Shown here piece by piece: positions 8,711 to 16,645 of a stretch of 26,663 nt of DNA. Position numbers and translations under genes: made by a program. The DNA is from Firmicutes bacterium UBA6132 (GTDB lineage Bacteria > Bacillota_A > Clostridia > Tissierellales > Sedimentibacteraceae). The stretch's first letter is position 1; every line of letters begins with the position of its first letter. The stretch lies in assembly GCA_002435835.1 (NCBI GenBank), contig DIVM01000333.1:972-27634 (forward strand), read 5' to 3'. The notes beneath the pieces are model-generated. The model was given only the letters and a program-made list of their open reading frames with translations. It searched no databases and was not told the DNA's origin.

Positions 8711-9031
8711 ATGATGTTTAATTTTTTAAAAAAAGTTGAAGGAAAAGTAATTAATGTTAATGACATAGATAATTTAACAGGAATAAGTTTAATAGATATT
8801 AGAGAACCGTATGAATATAAAGGTGGAAGTATTAGAAATTCTAAAAATATACCGATGCAAAACCTAATGAGCAATCCAGACAAATATTTAATTAAGGATA
8901 AAACTTATTATATTATGTGTCAATCAGGAGCAAGAAGTTCAAGGACAGTAAATTATCTTAAAAAACAAGGTTATGATGTTGTAAATGTTATTGGTGGTAT
9001 TGGGTCATATAGGGGAACTAAAAGAAAGTAA
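8711..9031 (+). CDS. single-domain rhodanese
   Basis: A cytoplasmic sulfurtransferase of 106 residues, the length of one rhodanese domain. Family signatures are LIDIREPYEYKGGSI near the start and the catalytic loop CQSGARSSR with C70 as the expected persulfide-carrying cysteine, followed by LKKQGYDVVNVIGGI. CGGAGG at 8701-8706 supports the ATG at 8711 (a second ATG follows directly). It precedes a CoA-disulfide-reductase-type gene with its own rhodanese tail, pointing to persulfide or polysulfide handling. Confidence 0.92.
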   Translation: MMFNFLKKVEGKVINVNDIDNLTGISLIDIREPYEYKGGSIRNSKNIPMQNLMSNPDKYLIKDKTYYIMCQSGARSSRTVNYLKKQGYDVVNVIGGIGSYRGTKRK

Positions 9032-9066
9032 GCCATAAGCCATAGGTGACGGTCCTTATTGTCACA
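9030..9066. repeat. short repeat relic between the sulfur genes
   Basis: Two copies of AAGCCAT in tandem followed by GTGACGGTCCTTATTGTCAC, whose ends GTGAC and GTCAC form a five-base stem. It resembles the small GTGAC...GTCAC palindromes dispersed in some Clostridia. It sits in the 67 bases between the rhodanese and the reductase. Confidence 0.35.
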
Positions 9067-9098
9067 AAAAATAAAAAAGTATAAAGGAGATTGATATA

Positions 9099-10799
9099 AT
9101 GAAAAGAAAAATATTAATAGTTGGTGGAGTTGCTGGGGGTGCCTCATCTGCAGCAAGACTAAGAAGAAACAGTGAGCAAGATGAAATTATAATGTTTGAA
9201 AAAGGCCCTCACGTATCATTTTCAAATTGTTCACTTCCTTATCATTTAAGCGGTTTAATAGAAGAAGCAGATAATTTGGTTTTAATGAATCCAGAATTAT
9301 TTTTAAAACAATACAATATTGATGCAAGAGTAAATAATGAAGTAATATCAATTAATAGAGATAAGAAGTTTGTTACAGTAAAAGATTTAATGACTGCTAA
9401 AACATATGAGGAAACTTATGATAAACTCATATTGTCACCTGGTGCAAGACCTATTGTTCCTAATATTTTAGGAATTAATTTAGTAAATGTTTTTACTGTA
9501 AGAAATGTAGTTGATATTGATAAATTAAATAAATTTATAAAGCAAGTTGATGCAAAAGATATTGCTGTAATTGGCGGCGGATTTATAGGCGTTGAAGTAG
9601 CAGAAAATTTAAGAGAAGCAGGATATAATGTATCATTAATTGAAGGAACTGACCAAATATTAAGACCATTTGATTATGACATGGTTCAAATATTGCACAA
9701 AGAAATTTATGATAAAGGTGTAAAATTAATAGTTGGAGATAAAGTAGAAAAATTTGAAGAAAACAAAGTTGTATTAGCATCAGGTAAAAGGATAGATGCA
9801 AAAGTTGTTGTTATGGCTATTGGTGTAGCTCCTGAAACTAATTTAGCTAAAGAAGCAGGATTGGAAATAGGTCAAACAGGGGCCATAAAAGTGGATAAAA
9901 ATTATAATACAAGCGATGAAGATATTTATGCAGTTGGAGATGCCATTGAAATATACAATGCATTAACGCATTCAAATAATAAATTGTCTTTGGCAGGTCC
10001 TGCTTTAAAAGAAGCAAGAACAGTTGCTGATCATATAAATAATAAAGTTACAACAAATAAAGGATTTATAGGTTCATCAGCTATTAAAGTGTTTGATTAT
10101 AATGGAGCATCAACAGGATTAAATGAATCATTAATAAAAGTTTTAAATCTGAATATAAATTATGATGTTGTAAGAGTAATTCTTTCAGATAAAGTAGGAA
10201 TAATGCCGGATGCAGCACCTATGCATTTTAAATTGTTATACGAAGTTCCAACAGGAAAAATTTTAGGCGCTCAAGCAATCGGCAAAGGTGATGTAACAAA
10301 AAGAGTTGATATAATTGCAACTGCAATTAAATTCGGCGGGACATTAGAAGACTTAAAAGATTTAGAATTATGTTATGCACCACCATTTTCAACTGCAAAG
10401 GATATCACTAACTATGCTGGATATGTTGGCTCAAATCTTTTAAATGGTGATTTCAAGCAGGTAAATGTGGATAAAGTTAGAGAATTGATAGAAAACAAAG
10501 CATTCATTGTGGATGTTAGAGAAAAGTATGAATTTGAAAATGGTCACATTATAAATGCAATTAATATTCCTTTAAGTGAATTAAGACAAAGAACAAATGA
10601 AATTCCAAATGATGTGCCAGTATATTTACACTGTAGAACAGGACAAAGAAGTTATAATGCTGCATTGGCTCTTCAAAATTTAGGTTTTAAAAATTTAATT
10701 AATATAACAGGAAGTTTCCTAGGGTTGTCATTCTATGAATATTTCAATGATAAAACTATGAATAGAGAAAGTATTGTTACGGAATATAATTTTATATAA
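9099..10799 (+). CDS. CoA-disulfide reductase-type flavoenzyme with C-terminal rhodanese
   Basis: FAD- and NAD(P)H-dependent enzyme of the CoADR-RHD type, known to reduce CoA disulfide, CoA persulfide or polysulfide. The 566 residues show an N-terminal FAD motif (ILIVGGVAGGASSAARLRR), one redox cysteine C44 in FSNCSLPYHLSG as in CoA-disulfide reductases, an NAD(P)H motif (IAVIGGGFIGVEVAENL), the FAD motif IYAVGDA, the dimerisation domain with LCYAPPFSTAKD, and a rhodanese domain from about residue 460 with C512 in HCRTGQRS. AAAGGAG precedes the ATG. Together with the small rhodanese it could detoxify or respire sulfane sulfur, or protect against oxygen; the sequence cannot decide which. Confidence 0.9.
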   Translation: MKRKILIVGGVAGGASSAARLRRNSEQDEIIMFEKGPHVSFSNCSLPYHLSGLIEEADNLVLMNPELFLKQYNIDARVNNEVISINRDKKFVTVKDLMTAKTYEETYDKLILSPGARPIVPNILGINLVNVFTVRNVVDIDKLNKFIKQVDAKDIAVIGGGFIGVEVAENLREAGYNVSLIEGTDQILRPFDYDMVQILHKEIYDKGVKLIVGDKVEKFEENKVVLASGKRIDAKVVVMAIGVAPETNLAKEAGLEIGQTGAIKVDKNYNTSDEDIYAVGDAIEIYNALTHSNNKLSLAGPALKEARTVADHINNKVTTNKGFIGSSAIKVFDYNGASTGLNESLIKVLNLNINYDVVRVILSDKVGIMPDAAPMHFKLLYEVPTGKILGAQAIGKGDVTKRVDIIATAIKFGGTLEDLKDLELCYAPPFSTAKDITNYAGYVGSNLLNGDFKQVNVDKVRELIENKAFIVDVREKYEFENGHIINAINIPLSELRQRTNEIPNDVPVYLHCRTGQRSYNAALALQNLGFKNLINITGSFLGLSFYEYFNDKTMNRESIVTEYNFI

Positions 10800-10807
10800 T
10801 TTATAAG

Positions 10808-10846
10808 AAATCAGCTCTGTTCTTAAATTTAGAACGGAGCTGATTT
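10808..10846. terminator. terminator between reductase and iclR genes
   Basis: AAATCAGCTCTGTTCT pairs with AGAACGGAGCTGATTT (one T-G wobble) across a seven-base loop, ending in TTTT. It lies between the convergent ends of the CoA-disulfide reductase and the IclR gene and may serve both strands, because A residues also precede the left arm. Confidence 0.8.
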
Positions 10847-10887
10847 TGTATAACAAATTAGAGATTTTGTTGGCAGAAATGGTCAAC

Positions 10888-11667
10888 TTATTTTAATGAA
10901 AATATGTTTGTATATGATTTAGCAATTGAATTTGCTGTATCAGTTATTTTTTTCTTTAAGTTATCTATTCCTTTATATTGAAGTCTTGTTGTTGGACCTG
11001 ATACACTAATGGCCGCTATAAGATTTCCATTTGTATCTTTTATAGGAGCTGCAATGCATGTAAGTCCATATTCATATTCTTCACGGTCAAATGAAATACC
11101 TTCTTTTTCTATTTCTTCTTTAAGTTTTAAAAATCCATCTAAATTACTAACAGAGTTAATAGTTCTAATTTGAGGCTTATTGCTGTTAAAGTATTCATTA
11201 AGTTCATCAGTTGATAGTTTCGATAAATACAATTTTCCCATGCTTGAACAATTTAATGGACTGACAGGAATAAGTTTAGAAATAAGATAAAAATCTTCCC
11301 CTTTTGCATTGTATATAGTTAGTATTTCACCTTCGTAAAGAATACCTAAGTTTATACTTTCTCCCACCACTTTAGCTAATTCATTAATAAACGGAGCAGC
11401 AATAACTGCAATGTCAGTTTCTGATGATACCTTTGACCCTAACTTAATAAATGATTTTCCTAAAATATACTTTTCTGAATCTTCAGTTTTTTCTATATAA
11501 CCCCACTTACTAACAGTCGATAATATTCTGAATGCTGTTGCCTTGGGAATATTTAAATCTTGAGATATTTGAGAAACGCCAACTTCGCTGTTGCATTTAT
11601 ATATATAATCTATAATCTCAAATGTCTTATCCACCATTGGAATGATATAGCTACTTTCGGTTTCCAT
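10888..11667 (-). CDS. IclR-family transcriptional regulator
   Basis: DNA-binding regulator of 259 residues. The N-terminal winged helix-turn-helix spans about residues 10-70 (VSQISQDLNIPKATAFRILSTVSKWGYIEK), followed by the IclR effector-binding domain, where TCIAAPIKDTNGNLIAAISVSGP is the typical C-terminal signature. AAGGAGG lies a few bases before the ATG. It is transcribed away from the aminotransferase-arginase-YjiH operon, and two identical palindromes of a KdgR/IclR-like shape sit in that operon's leader, so it probably controls the operon; the effector (an amino acid or its 2-oxo acid) is unknown. Confidence 0.93.
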   Translation of the reverse strand: METESSYIIPMVDKTFEIIDYIYKCNSEVGVSQISQDLNIPKATAFRILSTVSKWGYIEKTEDSEKYILGKSFIKLGSKVSSETDIAVIAAPFINELAKVVGESINLGILYEGEILTIYNAKGEDFYLISKLIPVSPLNCSSMGKLYLSKLSTDELNEYFNSNKPQIRTINSVSNLDGFLKLKEEIEKEGISFDREEYEYGLTCIAAPIKDTNGNLIAAISVSGPTTRLQYKGIDNLKKKITDTANSIAKSYTNIFSLK

Positions 11668-11696
11668 TACATCCTCCTTAGTATAATAATAAGTAA

Positions 11697-11725
11697 ATTA
11701 TAACATAGACTCCAATAACATTAAA
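11697..11725 (-). promoter_or_regulatory. possible iclR promoter
   Basis: On the minus strand TATAAT (11697-11702) lies 17 bases from a weak TTTAAT -35 (11720-11725), 30 bases before the iclR start. The -35 match is poor. Confidence 0.4.
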
Positions 11726-11765
11726 GTAAATACTAATTAAAAATAAAAAACTTTTTGAAAATGTA

Positions 11766-11793
11766 TTGACTTTTTATTCAATCTGTGTATAAT
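11766..11793 (+). promoter_or_regulatory. promoter of the aminotransferase-arginase operon
   Basis: TTGACT at 11766-11771 and perfect TATAAT at 11788-11793 are separated by 16 bases. Transcription would start near 11800, leaving a leader of about 60 bases that contains both palindromic operators. Confidence 0.8.
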
Positions 11794-11802
11794 TAAAAAC
11801 AT

Positions 11803-11829
11803 GAAACATCGTTTCAGAAACATCGTTTC
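11803..11829. promoter_or_regulatory. tandem operator, probable IclR-family binding sites
   Basis: GAAACATCGTTTC occurs twice (11803-11815 and 11817-11829), 14 bases apart, each a GAAAC-N3-GTTTC palindrome. The shape matches IclR-family sites such as KdgR (TGAAAC...GTTTCA). They cover about +3 to +29 of the operon transcript, so bound regulator should block initiation or early elongation. The divergent iclR gene is the obvious candidate regulator. Confidence 0.75.
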
Positions 11830-11859
11830 AAAAACAAAATAGTGTTGGGAGTGATATAA

Positions 11860-13020
11860 ATGAAAAGTAAATATATTTCTAAAAGGTATTGGAATTCGAT
11901 TTCAACACCAATGGGTGCAAGTTCAAATTTGTTGAACAAATATCCAGATTTAATTAATTTTAGCCTTGGTGATCCAGATATTACAACAGATGAAAGGATA
12001 ATAAAAAAAGCCTTTGAAGATGCTCTAAATGGACATACCCATTACACTGATTTTTATGGGGTACAGGAGCTCAGAAATGCAATCTGTGAGTATTATGAAG
12101 AAGAGTATAATTACAAAATTATAAAAGATGAAACAATGATAACTACAAGCGGATGTCATGCTATGTGGCTTATAATGGAAGCTATATTGGATGATGGAGA
12201 TGAAGTAATTATACCTTCACCATTTTTTACGCCTTATCCCCAACAGGTTAAACTTGCAAGGGGAGTGCCTGTTTTCTTAGATACTTTAGAAGAAGAAAAT
12301 TTTCAAATTAATGTTAATAAATTAGAAAACCTTATCACAAACAGAACAAAAGCGATAATAATAAACACTCCAAATAATCCTACAGGTATTTGTTTAACGA
12401 GAAAAACAATGGAGGATATTGCTGAAATAGCAGAAAAATACGATTTGTTGGTAATAGCAGATGATATATATACAAAATTTAGTTATAATGAACCATTTAT
12501 ACCAATCACTTTATTAGAAGGTATGAGAGAAAGGACAATCACTATAGGAAGTTTTTCGAAAGATTTTGCAATGACGGGATGGAGAATTGGCTATATTTTA
12601 GCTGAACCTTATATTATAAATACAATCAAAGATATAAATGAAAATAATGTATTTACAGCTCCTTCTGTTTCACAGCAAGCTGCAATCCATGGAATTAAAC
12701 TTCGAAATGTAATACAACCGCCTATGATAGCAGAATTCAAGAAAAGAACATATGCTGCATACGAAAGATTGAAACAATTGGCAAACGTAACTATATTGCC
12801 ACCAAAAGGTACATTTTATTTGTTCCCAAATATCAAGGCTACAGGATTAACATCACAAGAATTAGCTGATAAAATTCTTAAAGAAGCTCATGTTTTAGTA
12901 TTGCCAGGAAATGCATTTGGTGATTGTGGAGAAGGATATATAAGAATTGCTGTGACTGTTGGGGTAGATAAAATAAACGAAGCATTTGACAGAATTGCTA
13001 AAATGGATATATTTAAATAA
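11860..13020 (+). CDS. class I/II PLP-dependent aminotransferase
   Basis: Cytoplasmic transaminase of the aspartate-aminotransferase fold (subgroup I-gamma/AspB-like), 386 residues, full length. Visible motifs: GHTHYTDFYGVQELR in the N-terminal part, NTPNNPTGICL, ADDIYTKFSY, the PLP lysine K234 in SFSKDFAMTGWRIGY, and the carboxylate-binding arginine in GYIRIAVT near the C-terminus. Substrate cannot be read from the sequence; placement ahead of arginase suggests ornithine- or arginine-derived amino groups, or aspartate/glutamate cycling. GGGAG at 11847-11851 supports the ATG. It is the first gene of an IclR-type controlled operon. Confidence 0.93.
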   Translation: MKSKYISKRYWNSISTPMGASSNLLNKYPDLINFSLGDPDITTDERIIKKAFEDALNGHTHYTDFYGVQELRNAICEYYEEEYNYKIIKDETMITTSGCHAMWLIMEAILDDGDEVIIPSPFFTPYPQQVKLARGVPVFLDTLEEENFQINVNKLENLITNRTKAIIINTPNNPTGICLTRKTMEDIAEIAEKYDLLVIADDIYTKFSYNEPFIPITLLEGMRERTITIGSFSKDFAMTGWRIGYILAEPYIINTIKDINENNVFTAPSVSQQAAIHGIKLRNVIQPPMIAEFKKRTYAAYERLKQLANVTILPPKGTFYLFPNIKATGLTSQELADKILKEAHVLVLPGNAFGDCGEGYIRIAVTVGVDKINEAFDRIAKMDIFK

Positions 13021-13133
13021 ATTCATTAAGAACTAATGTGGGAGGTTAATTAAGCTTAAAAAAGCGGAAATTGAGTGGTAGAAAATAAATTATCTTAATA
13101 AAAATTTATTAAAAATTTGAAGGAGTATTTAAA

Positions 13134-14075
13134 ATGAACTTTAATATTATAGGTGTGCCTATAAATTTAGGCTGTGATCGAGACGGTGCTCAATTAGGAC
13201 CTGATGTAATTAGAGAGCTTGGTATTATTAATATGATGAAAGCAGAGGGACATTACGTTTATGATAAAGGAAACATATTTATTCCAAGTGTTTCTGCAGA
13301 TGAAAAGTATTTAGGTGATGCAAATTTAAAATATTTAAATCCCATAGCGGAAATAAATACAACTTTAGCAAAAAAAGTTTATAATACATTGGATAGTGGT
13401 TGTTTTCCATTTGTATTAGGAGGTGATCATTCATTAGGTATTGGAAGCATAGCTGGAGCATCGAAATATTTTCATGAGCTTGCTGTAATTTGGATAGATG
13501 CCCATGGTGATATAAATACGGGTGATACTTCACCTTCAGGAAATATTCATGGTATGCCATTAGCTGCATCAATGAATGTTGGACATCCAACTTTAACAAA
13601 TATATATTTTAAAGGTCAAAAAGTGAAACCTGAAAATGTTTATATTCTTGGAGGCAGGGATATAGATTTAGGAGAATATGATTTAGCAAGAGAATTAAAG
13701 TTAAATTTATTTACAATGGATGTTATCGAGGAAAAAGGACTGGATGCTGTTCTAAATACAATAATAAATAAAATTAAATCTTCTAATGTAGATGGTGTAC
13801 ATCTTAGTTTTGATATAGATGCTCTTGACAGGTCAATTGTTCCTGGAACTGGAACAGCGGTAGAAGATGGTTTTAATTTAGAAGAAGGTAAATATTTACT
13901 TGCTAAGCTCTTCAGCGAAGGTTTTGTAACTTCAATGGATTTTGTTGAGCTTAATCCATTGCTTGATGATAAAGAAGGTACAACTATTAAGACTTGTTCA
14001 GAATTGTTAAAATATATTATTAAATTCCTTAATGTTTCGAATTATGTTGAAATGGACAAACAAGTAGCTTTATAA
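13134..14075 (+). CDS. rocF: arginase
   Basis: Ureohydrolase that cleaves arginine to ornithine and urea with two manganese ions. The 313 residues have all metal ligands of the family: H99 in GGDHSLGIGS, D122, H124 and D126 in WIDAHGDINT, and D227 and D229 in SFDIDALDRSIVPGTGT. The stretch TSPSGNIHGMPLA is characteristic of arginases rather than agmatinases or formimidoylglutamases. A small departure is DALDRS where DALDPS is usual. AGGAG precedes the ATG; the 113-base gap from the aminotransferase has no terminator, so both are probably in one operon. No urease genes are in the window. Confidence 0.88.
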   Translation: MNFNIIGVPINLGCDRDGAQLGPDVIRELGIINMMKAEGHYVYDKGNIFIPSVSADEKYLGDANLKYLNPIAEINTTLAKKVYNTLDSGCFPFVLGGDHSLGIGSIAGASKYFHELAVIWIDAHGDINTGDTSPSGNIHGMPLAASMNVGHPTLTNIYFKGQKVKPENVYILGGRDIDLGEYDLARELKLNLFTMDVIEEKGLDAVLNTIINKIKSSNVDGVHLSFDIDALDRSIVPGTGTAVEDGFNLEEGKYLLAKLFSEGFVTSMDFVELNPLLDDKEGTTIKTCSELLKYIIKFLNVSNYVEMDKQVAL

Positions 14076-14099
14076 ATAAACTAATAGGAGAGAAATACT

Positions 14100-15467
14100 A
14101 TGGAAGCATACAAAGAAAATACAAAGAAAAGCCCAAATATTAAAAATATATTAAAATTTATTCTAATCTCATCAATTGGTGGTTTCTTGTTTTTAATACC
14201 AATTAAATATAAAGAAGGTTACAATATTCCAGTTGGTATATTAATAGATTCAGTTAAATCATACATATACGAATATACTTTTTACTTCATGCTCATATTA
14301 GTTACTTTCAATGCAATTTTATCAATAATAACATTTATAAGTAAGCCAAAATTTATAATAGAGAATAAGTGGTTATCTAAAATACTTGTTACATCTCCAT
14401 TATACTTGGCAAGTAGGATAATTGGAGCTGTTATTATCTGGCTAGTTTTTTTACGGGTAGGTCCTGAACAAATTATTTCTGTAAATACTGGTGGAACAAT
14501 GGTAGACTTAACGCGTTCATTGGTGTGTATACTCTTGACAATATCATATACAATGCCTTTGTTAACGGATTTTGGTATTATGGAGTTTATTGGAATATTA
14601 ATAAAAAAGTTTGTAAGGCCATTGTTTTTGGTGCCAGGTCGTTCAGCTATAGATTTAATAACATCATGGTTGGGAGCCTCAAATGCAGCAGTTCTTTTAA
14701 CTGAAAGACAATATAATACGGGATATTATTCAGCTAGGGAAGCTGCAACAATTATGGTAAATTTCTCATTGGTATCGGTACCGTTTTGTTACATTATTGC
14801 ATCAATTTTAAAAGTTGAACATTTATTTGCACCATTTTATTTAATAACAACAGTAGTAGGTTTTATATTGGCAGTGATAACACCAAGAATACGCCCTTTA
14901 AAGAATCTTCCAGATACATATAATGAGGAAACTGGAAAGATGGTAGATGAAGATGTTCCAGAAGGTATGACTAAGTTTGAATTTGCAATTGAGTCAGCGT
15001 CACGTAGGGCTGGAAAATCAGGCCTAAGGGATATAATTAATCAAGGTAATGATATGTTTTTGAGCGTATTATTTGGATTGGCTCCAATAATAATTTCTTG
15101 GGGAACAATTTTCTTAATCCTTGTAGAATATACTCCAGTTTTTAAAATATTATCATACCCTTTAGGACTATATTTAAATATTTTAGGTGTAGAACATGCA
15201 TTCCAAGCCGCTCCAGCAACTTTGGTTGGATTCGTTGATATGTTTATACCTGCTATGATACTAGCTCCAATGGATGCTGTCAGAACTAAATTCATTATTG
15301 GCTCGTTATCCTTAGTTCAGATAATATATCTTACTGAAACAGGGTCAATAATAATACAATCTAAAGTACCTTTAAAAATTAAAGAATTATTTATTATATT
15401 TTTACAGAGAACAGTTATAGCCTTACCAATTATTGTATTATTAACGAATTTATTTGTAAAATTTTAA
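14100..15467 (+). CDS. YjiH-family membrane protein with nucleoside-recognition (Gate) domain
   Basis: Integral membrane protein of 455 residues with roughly ten hydrophobic helices. The N-terminal ILISSIGGFLFLIPIKYKEG and the central block WLGASNAAVLLTERQYNTGYYSAREAATIMVNFSLVS match the YjiH / Gate-domain family, related to nucleoside transporters and spore maturation proteins. Most members have no assigned substrate. It starts 24 bases after the arginase stop with GGAGAG before the ATG, so it is the third gene of the operon; an inferred role is transport of arginine, ornithine or another product of the pathway. Confidence 0.8.
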   Translation: MEAYKENTKKSPNIKNILKFILISSIGGFLFLIPIKYKEGYNIPVGILIDSVKSYIYEYTFYFMLILVTFNAILSIITFISKPKFIIENKWLSKILVTSPLYLASRIIGAVIIWLVFLRVGPEQIISVNTGGTMVDLTRSLVCILLTISYTMPLLTDFGIMEFIGILIKKFVRPLFLVPGRSAIDLITSWLGASNAAVLLTERQYNTGYYSAREAATIMVNFSLVSVPFCYIIASILKVEHLFAPFYLITTVVGFILAVITPRIRPLKNLPDTYNEETGKMVDEDVPEGMTKFEFAIESASRRAGKSGLRDIINQGNDMFLSVLFGLAPIIISWGTIFLILVEYTPVFKILSYPLGLYLNILGVEHAFQAAPATLVGFVDMFIPAMILAPMDAVRTKFIIGSLSLVQIIYLTETGSIIIQSKVPLKIKELFIIFLQRTVIALPIIVLLTNLFVKF

Positions 15468-15491
15468 TAAATAAAAGTGTTACATAAATTT

Positions 15492-15515
15492 AAGCTATGC
15501 AAATGCATAGCTTTT
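15492..15515. terminator. terminator between convergent genes
   Basis: AAGCTATGC and GCATAGCTT form a perfect nine-base stem around AAAT, followed by TT and AT-rich DNA. It lies between the convergent ends of the YjiH gene and the hydroxyacid dehydrogenase and can act in both directions, since A residues precede it. Confidence 0.75.
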
Positions 15516-15532
15516 ATAATATAAATTAATAT

Positions 15533-16504
15533 TTATTTAAGTTCGGGAACTATATTTGGTGGAACTTCTCCACACAAAGCTTTTACCATGTTTTCAGCTG
15601 CAAGCATTGCCATATCATTTCTTGTTTTTTCTGTGGCAGATCCAATATGGGGCATGGTTACAACATTTGTTAAATTTAATAAAGGGTTATTTTTATCAAC
15701 AGGTTCCTTTTCATAAACATCAAGACCTGCAGCTAAAATTTTCTTTTCTTGAAGTGCTTTTATTAAAGCTGTTTCGTTTACAGTTGAACCTCTTGATGCA
15801 TTGATAAATATGGCATTTTTTTTCATGAGATTAAATTGGTCTTCATCAATTAAATGATATGTTTCATTATTTAAAGGAGTCATAACTAATATGAAATCAC
15901 TTTGCTTTAGTAAAGAATCAAATTCTGAGTATTTAACTCCTATTTTTTCTTCCGTTTCATATTTCCTCGTTCTGTTGTAATATAAAACATCCATATCAAA
16001 TCCATACTTAGCTCTTTTGGCAACAACTTCACCTATTCTGCCCATTCCAATGACACCTAAAACAGAATGATGAACATCTATTCCAAATAAATTCTTACTT
16101 CCTGAATTATCCCATTCTTTGTTTTTTACATAACTATCAAGCTCAGGGATTCTTCTTGCTGCAGAAAGCATTAAACCAAAAATTAAATCAGCAACTGAAT
16201 CGTTTAAAACAGTAGGAGTATTTGTTCCTATAACATTTCTTCTTTTCATTGCCTCCAAATCAAAATTATCGTAACCAACTGAAATATTGCTCACAACTTT
16301 TAAATTAGGTGCATTATTTAAAAATTCTTCATCTATTTTTATACCCGATTGCAAAAATCCTTCTATGTCCTTAACTTTATTAAGCAAAATTTCACGACTA
16401 CTTCGGGATTCTTTATCTAATTTTTCATATTCGCAGTGTTCACCTATATATTCTTCAACATATTTTGGAAGATGTTTTGAAATTAATACTTTTGGTTTAT
16501 TCAT
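15533..16504 (-). CDS. D-2-hydroxyacid dehydrogenase (glyoxylate/hydroxypyruvate reductase type)
   Basis: NAD(P)H-dependent reductase of 2-oxo acids to D-2-hydroxy acids, 323 residues, full length. The dinucleotide-binding motif is GMGRIG (153-158); the catalytic triad is R238 (NASRGS), E267 (YEKEP) and H286 (MPHIGS). After the second beta strand the sequence is YYNRTRK rather than an acidic residue, which favours NADPH. NISVGYDNFD and the NTPTVLNDSVADL helix resemble the GhrB group. GGAGGG lies before the ATG. It runs in the same direction as the transferase-family gene upstream (141-base gap) and may dispose of 2-oxo acids from amino-acid breakdown. Confidence 0.9.
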   Translation of the reverse strand: MNKPKVLISKHLPKYVEEYIGEHCEYEKLDKESRSSREILLNKVKDIEGFLQSGIKIDEEFLNNAPNLKVVSNISVGYDNFDLEAMKRRNVIGTNTPTVLNDSVADLIFGLMLSAARRIPELDSYVKNKEWDNSGSKNLFGIDVHHSVLGVIGMGRIGEVVAKRAKYGFDMDVLYYNRTRKYETEEKIGVKYSEFDSLLKQSDFILVMTPLNNETYHLIDEDQFNLMKKNAIFINASRGSTVNETALIKALQEKKILAAGLDVYEKEPVDKNNPLLNLTNVVTMPHIGSATEKTRNDMAMLAAENMVKALCGEVPPNIVPELK

Positions 16505-16596
16505 TAAAACCCTCCGATTATTTTTCTTTATATTACAATATATACTTATTTAATATAGAATATAACTTTAAAACCATTTTTATTGTCGAAAATAAT

Positions 16597-16614
16597 ATAT
16601 TTCCAAGGAAATAT
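16597..16614. promoter_or_regulatory. palindrome before the hydroxyacid dehydrogenase
   Basis: ATATTTCC and GGAAATAT form a perfect eight-base inverted repeat around AA in the gap between the two minus-strand genes. It could be an operator for the dehydrogenase or a weak terminator of the upstream gene; it lacks a clean T tract. Confidence 0.35.
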
Positions 16615-16645
16615 CGAAAATTTAAGCTGTAAAAATGTTTTTAGT

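Noticed and set aside
13095..13112. Palindrome TTAATAAA-AA-TTTATTAA before arginase
   Set aside because: Entirely A/T in very AT-rich DNA; it has no T tract after it and could arise by chance, so it is not called a terminator or operator.
13134..14075. Agmatinase or formimidoylglutamase instead of arginase
   Set aside because: The DAHGDINT...TSPSGNIHGMP block is arginase-type; agmatinases and formimidoylglutamases lack it.
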